Below are positions 61,403 to 64,000 of a stretch of 64,000 nt of DNA, one piece after another; positions within the stretch are counted from its first letter, which is position 1, and each line of letters starts with the position of its first letter. The notes beneath the pieces were generated by a model that saw nothing but the letters and a program-made list of their open reading frames with translations, was not told the origin of the DNA and made no database searches. The DNA comes from an uncultured Thermoanaerobaculia bacterium (lineage in GTDB: Bacteria > Acidobacteriota > Thermoanaerobaculia > Multivoradales > Multivoraceae): contig OX638294.1 of NCBI GenBank assembly GCA_951812325.1, positions 903,136-967,135 on the forward strand, written 5' to 3'. Position numbers and translations under genes: made by a program.

Positions 61403-62416
61403 CTACCCGCTCCGGTCCATCCCGACCGTGCCCCGCAGATAAGCGTCGATCAACCGCGGCAGGGCGTCCACGTCGTACCCGCCTTCCAGAACGGAGACCA
61501 GCCGACCCTCGCAGACGTCTTCGGCAAGGTCGGCCAGGTCGACGCCGAACCGATGGAAGGCTTCCTCCGTCAACTCCATGCCGGCAAGCGGGTCGTTCCG
61601 CCAGGCATCGAAGCCGGCCGAGACAAGCAGGACGTCGGGGTTGAAGGACCGCACCGCGGGCAGCAGCATGTCGTCCATCACCTCGCGGTACGCATCGTCG
61701 CCACTGCCCGCCGGCAGCGGAGCGTTGACCGTTGTCCCCTCGCCGTCGCCCATGCCCCGCTCGCTGGCGGCGCCCGTCCCGGGGTAGAAGGGGTACTGGT
61801 GGACGCTCAGGTAGGCCACGTCGGCCCGGTGGTCAAACAGGTGCTGGGTGCCGTTGCCGTGGTGGACGTCGAAGTCGAGAATCGCCACGCGCTCCAAGCC
61901 GTGCACGTCGATCAGGCCCTGGGCCAGGATCGCGATCTGGTTCAGATAGCAGAATCCCATCGCCCGGTCCCGTTCGCAGTGGTGGCCGGGCGGCCGCGTG
62001 ACGCTCATCGCCCGGTGACCGGCGCCGAGCATCGCGTGGTCGCCGGCGGCCAACGCGGCATCCACCGCGGCCCAGGCGGCGTCGGCCGTCCCCGGCGACA
62101 ACGGGTTGTCGTTCGTGTCGAGCATCGGGGTCGGTCGCAGCGGAAACTCGCCCTTCGCCGCCGACGCCGCGACTTCGGCCACCGCCGCCTCCATCCGCTC
62201 GATGTACTCTGGATCGTGAACCAGGGCCGCCAGCCGGCGGGCGTGGCCCGCCATCCCGCCCGGCGGCCCGTCGGCGCCGGCCTCCACCAGGTTCCAGTCC
62301 CGCTCACGCAGGGTTGGCAATACCGACTGCAGCCGCTCCGGCCGCTCCGGAAACCCCCTCGGCACCGTGTGAGCCTGGCAACGCGGGTCCCAGAAGACAC
62401 TCATCGGCGAGTTCAT
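61403..62416 (-). CDS. Histone deacetylase family protein (acetylpolyamine/AcuC-like amidohydrolase)
   Basis: 337 aa. Zinc-dependent deacetylase fold with VPRGFPERPERLQ, SVTRPPGHHCERDRAMGFC with the His-His charge relay, LDFDVHHGNGTQHLF with zinc ligands, VSAGFDAWRNDPLAGM and LEGGYD. It probably removes acetyl groups from small amines or from protein lysines. ATG 62416 is chosen because a TACGCT hexamer lies 6 nt upstream. ATG 62404 is an alternative. It shares its promoter region back-to-back with the PQQ-propeller gene. Confidence 0.9.
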   Translation of the reverse strand: MNSPMSVFWDPRCQAHTVPRGFPERPERLQSVLPTLRERDWNLVEAGADGPPGGMAGHARRLAALVHDPEYIERMEAAVAEVAASAAKGEFPLRPTPMLDTNDNPLSPGTADAAWAAVDAALAAGDHAMLGAGHRAMSVTRPPGHHCERDRAMGFCYLNQIAILAQGLIDVHGLERVAILDFDVHHGNGTQHLFDHRADVAYLSVHQYPFYPGTGAASERGMGDGEGTTVNAPLPAGSGDDAYREVMDDMLLPAVRSFNPDVLLVSAGFDAWRNDPLAGMELTEEAFHRFGVDLADLAEDVCEGRLVSVLEGGYDVDALPRLIDAYLRGTVGMDRSG

Positions 62417-62421
62417 TGGGA

Positions 62422-62428
62422 TAGCGTA
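62422..62428. promoter_or_regulatory. Overlapping divergent -10 elements (TAGCGT / TACGCT)
   Basis: The 7-bp TAGCGTA reads as TAGCGT on the plus strand (8 nt before ATG 62436) and as TACGCT on the minus strand (6 nt before ATG 62416). The two genes start 19 bp apart, so both mRNAs should be leaderless and mutually exclusive at this point. Confidence 0.45.
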
Positions 62429-62435
62429 CATCTTG

Positions 62436-63785
62436 ATGAAAACTTCGCCGGTTCGCCGTCTCCTGGTCCTGGCAACACTGTGCACGGCGGTCGCCTCGGC
62501 CGTCGCCGCCTCGGACAATTGGCCATCGTTCCGCGGCAACGCCGCGGACGGAAGGGGCACCGGCTCGCCGCCGGCCACCTGGAACGTGGAAACCGGCGAG
62601 AACGTCCTCTTCCGGGTCGCGGTCCCCGGCCTCGGCCATTCAAGCCCGGTGATCTGGGGCGACCGCCTGTTTCTGACCTCGGCCGTGCCCGACCGCGGCG
62701 AGGCGTCCCTCAAGGTCGGTCTCTACGGCGACGGCACGCCGGTCGCCGGCGAGCCGCCCCAGCGCTTCCAGGTGTTGGCGTTCGACAAGCGGACCGGCGA
62801 ACTCCTCTGGCAGCACACCGCGTTCCACGGGGTCCCCTCGATCAAGCGCCACACGAAGGCGTCACACACGAACTCGACTCCCGCGACGGACGGCGCCGTC
62901 CTCGTCGCCTTCTTCGGCTCCGAGGGGCTGCACGCCTACGACCTGGACGGCAACCCGCTGTGGAACCGTCAGTTCGGCGTGCTCGACTCGGGGCCCTACG
63001 ACTTCCCTGACTACGAGTGGGGATTCGCCAGCTCGCCGGTCGTCCACGACGGCCGGGTGATCATCCAGGTCGACATCCTGAGCGACTCCTTCGTCTCCGT
63101 CCTGGACGCCGCGACCGGCGAGGACGTCTGGCGCACACCCCGCGAAGAGGTCGCCACCTGGAGCACGCCTGCCGTCTTTCCGCGCGACGGCGGCGGCCGT
63201 CAGGTCGTCCTGAACGGCTACCGCCACATCGGCGGCTACGACTTCGACACGGGCGAGGAACTCTGGCGGATCGAGGGAGGCGGCGACATTCCCGTGCCGA
63301 CTCCGATCCGGGCAGGCAACGACGGCCCGATCCTGATCACGAACGCCCATGGCCGGCTGAAGCCGATCTACGCGATCGATCCGGACGCCGAGGGCAAGCT
63401 CGACCCCGGCCACAGCGCCGTGGCCTGGTTCCACGAGCGGCTCGGGAACTACATGCAAACGCCGATTGTCGTCGGCGACCTCGCCTACTTCTGCTACGAC
63501 AACGGCGTGGTCACCGTCGTCGACTGGACGACCGGCGAACGGCTGGCCCAGAAGCGACTGGGCCGCGGCGCCTCCGGCTTCAGCGCCTCGGCGGTCGCCG
63601 CCGGCGGCCGCATCTACTTCAACAGCGAGGACGGCGACGTCTACGTGATCGAGCCGGGGCCGGACCTGAACGAGATCGCCGTCAACGAACTGGGCGAGAC
63701 CCTGATGGCGACGCCGGCCATCTCGGACGGCGTCATCTACTTCCGGGCACGGCGCCACCTGATCGCGGCTGGCAACGGCCCCTGA
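62436..63785 (+). CDS. Exported PQQ-binding-like beta-propeller protein
   Basis: 449 aa with signal peptide (ends VASAVAASD). Then NWPSFRGNAADGRGTG, the usual opening of PQQ-like propellers, and repeated blades: VLAFDKRTGELLWQHTAF, HAYDLDGNPLWNRQFG, SVLDAATGEDVWRTPRE, GYDFDTGEELWRIEGG, TVVDWTTGERLAQKRL. Each has the W-docking Gly-x-x-x-W motif. PQQ ligands typical of alcohol dehydrogenases are not evident, so it may be structural or a non-enzymatic outer-membrane assembly-type propeller. No neighbour fixes the role. Confidence 0.85.
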   Translation: MKTSPVRRLLVLATLCTAVASAVAASDNWPSFRGNAADGRGTGSPPATWNVETGENVLFRVAVPGLGHSSPVIWGDRLFLTSAVPDRGEASLKVGLYGDGTPVAGEPPQRFQVLAFDKRTGELLWQHTAFHGVPSIKRHTKASHTNSTPATDGAVLVAFFGSEGLHAYDLDGNPLWNRQFGVLDSGPYDFPDYEWGFASSPVVHDGRVIIQVDILSDSFVSVLDAATGEDVWRTPREEVATWSTPAVFPRDGGGRQVVLNGYRHIGGYDFDTGEELWRIEGGGDIPVPTPIRAGNDGPILITNAHGRLKPIYAIDPDAEGKLDPGHSAVAWFHERLGNYMQTPIVVGDLAYFCYDNGVVTVVDWTTGERLAQKRLGRGASGFSASAVAAGGRIYFNSEDGDVYVIEPGPDLNEIAVNELGETLMATPAISDGVIYFRARRHLIAAGNGP

Positions 63786-63812
63786 CGCCCACCGGGCGTT
63801 CGATCAGTTCGT

Positions 63813-64000
63813 TCAGGCCTTGCGCTGCAGAACGGCGCTGAAGCTGTCCCGATGCTGGTGGGCGACGTAGAGGCCCAGAACCACCGCCGCGATGCCGATT
63901 GCCACGCCCTCGGGCGCAAGGAAGATGTGGAAGAGCAGGATGTTCAGGACCACCGGCGCCAGCCCGACGAGCGCGAGCGGCACGAAGATTCCGAGGATCA
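63813..64000 (-). CDS. DoxX-like small membrane protein, C-terminal part (start outside window)
   Basis: The minus frame reads ILGIFVPLALVGLAPVVLNILL, then FHIFLAPEGVAIGIAAVVLG and YVAHQHRDSFSAVLQRKA before the stop at 63813. The LAP-x3-NILLFHIFLAPEG phrase and the closing YRDSFxxxL-like end resemble the DoxX/DUF6041 type of small four-helix membrane proteins. The N-terminus lies beyond base 64000. Confidence 0.65.
   Translation of the reverse strand, partial: ILGIFVPLALVGLAPVVLNILLFHIFLAPEGVAIGIAAVVLGLYVAHQHRDSFSAVLQRKA

Overview
The window is a high-GC, gene-dense chromosomal segment from a Gram-negative, apparently aerobic heterotroph. Several families point to an uncultured Acidobacteriota lineage (Thermoanaerobaculia-like), although this is inference and no rRNA is present to test it. 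These are a short exported protein of a type recalled from that group (26164-26697), tandem TonB-domain proteins, a haem-binding dehydrogenase paired with a multihaem PA14 cytochrome, PQQ-type propellers and two luciferase-like oxidoreductases. A recurrent promoter style is visible: a TANNNT hexamer 6-10 nt before the start codon with no ribosome binding site, suggesting many leaderless mRNAs.

Layout. 1-5.3 kb: TrkA (partial) and TrkH potassium uptake, an SMP-30 lactonase, an SDR and a PLP aminotransferase. 5.4-10.3 kb: a rearranged accessory patch. It holds two near-identical copies of an exported unknown gene, a threonine dehydratase cut off at its C-terminus, a frameshifted transposase and a 78-bp repeat made of two hairpins. 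10.4-15.4 kb: tRNA-Val(CAC), thrS, and a tightly packed trio of AAA/DUF3696 ATPase, PIN-like nuclease and RNA ligase. The trio ends at an insertion-sequence scrap fused to a truncated HEPN toxin, and is the best candidate for an undescribed RNA-damage/RNA-repair or defence system. 15.7-23.5 kb: DUF222/HNH protein with internal repeats, sulfatase-like hydrolase, DUF1499 protein, FadB-like beta-oxidation enzyme and LLM oxidoreductase. 23.5-32.2 kb: TonB-domain pair, secreted unknown, carboxylesterase, porin-like protein and two-subunit aconitase X. 32.5-40 kb: acyl-CoA synthetase, quinone oxidoreductase and LLM operon, HupE/UreJ-like protein, beta-propeller lipoprotein and methyltransferase. 40.7-46 kb: nitrogen control (amtB-glnK, convergent with an unusual ACT-containing glnE). 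46-54.5 kb: NUDIX hydrolase, cytochrome/copper monooxygenase-like protein, hydrolase, and a single-chain biotin carboxylase/carboxyltransferase. 54.6-64 kb: Uma2 nuclease, haem-binding propeller and pentahaem PA14 cytochrome with a small partner, HPF, HDAC-like deacetylase, PQQ propeller and a partial DoxX-like gene.

A second theme is gene decay. Remnants of at least seven genes (threonine dehydratase, transposase, HEPN toxin, copper monooxygenase-like protein, copper amine oxidase, haloalkane-dehalogenase-like hydrolase, P4-type integrase) lie between intact genes. This suggests ongoing loss of accessory functions.
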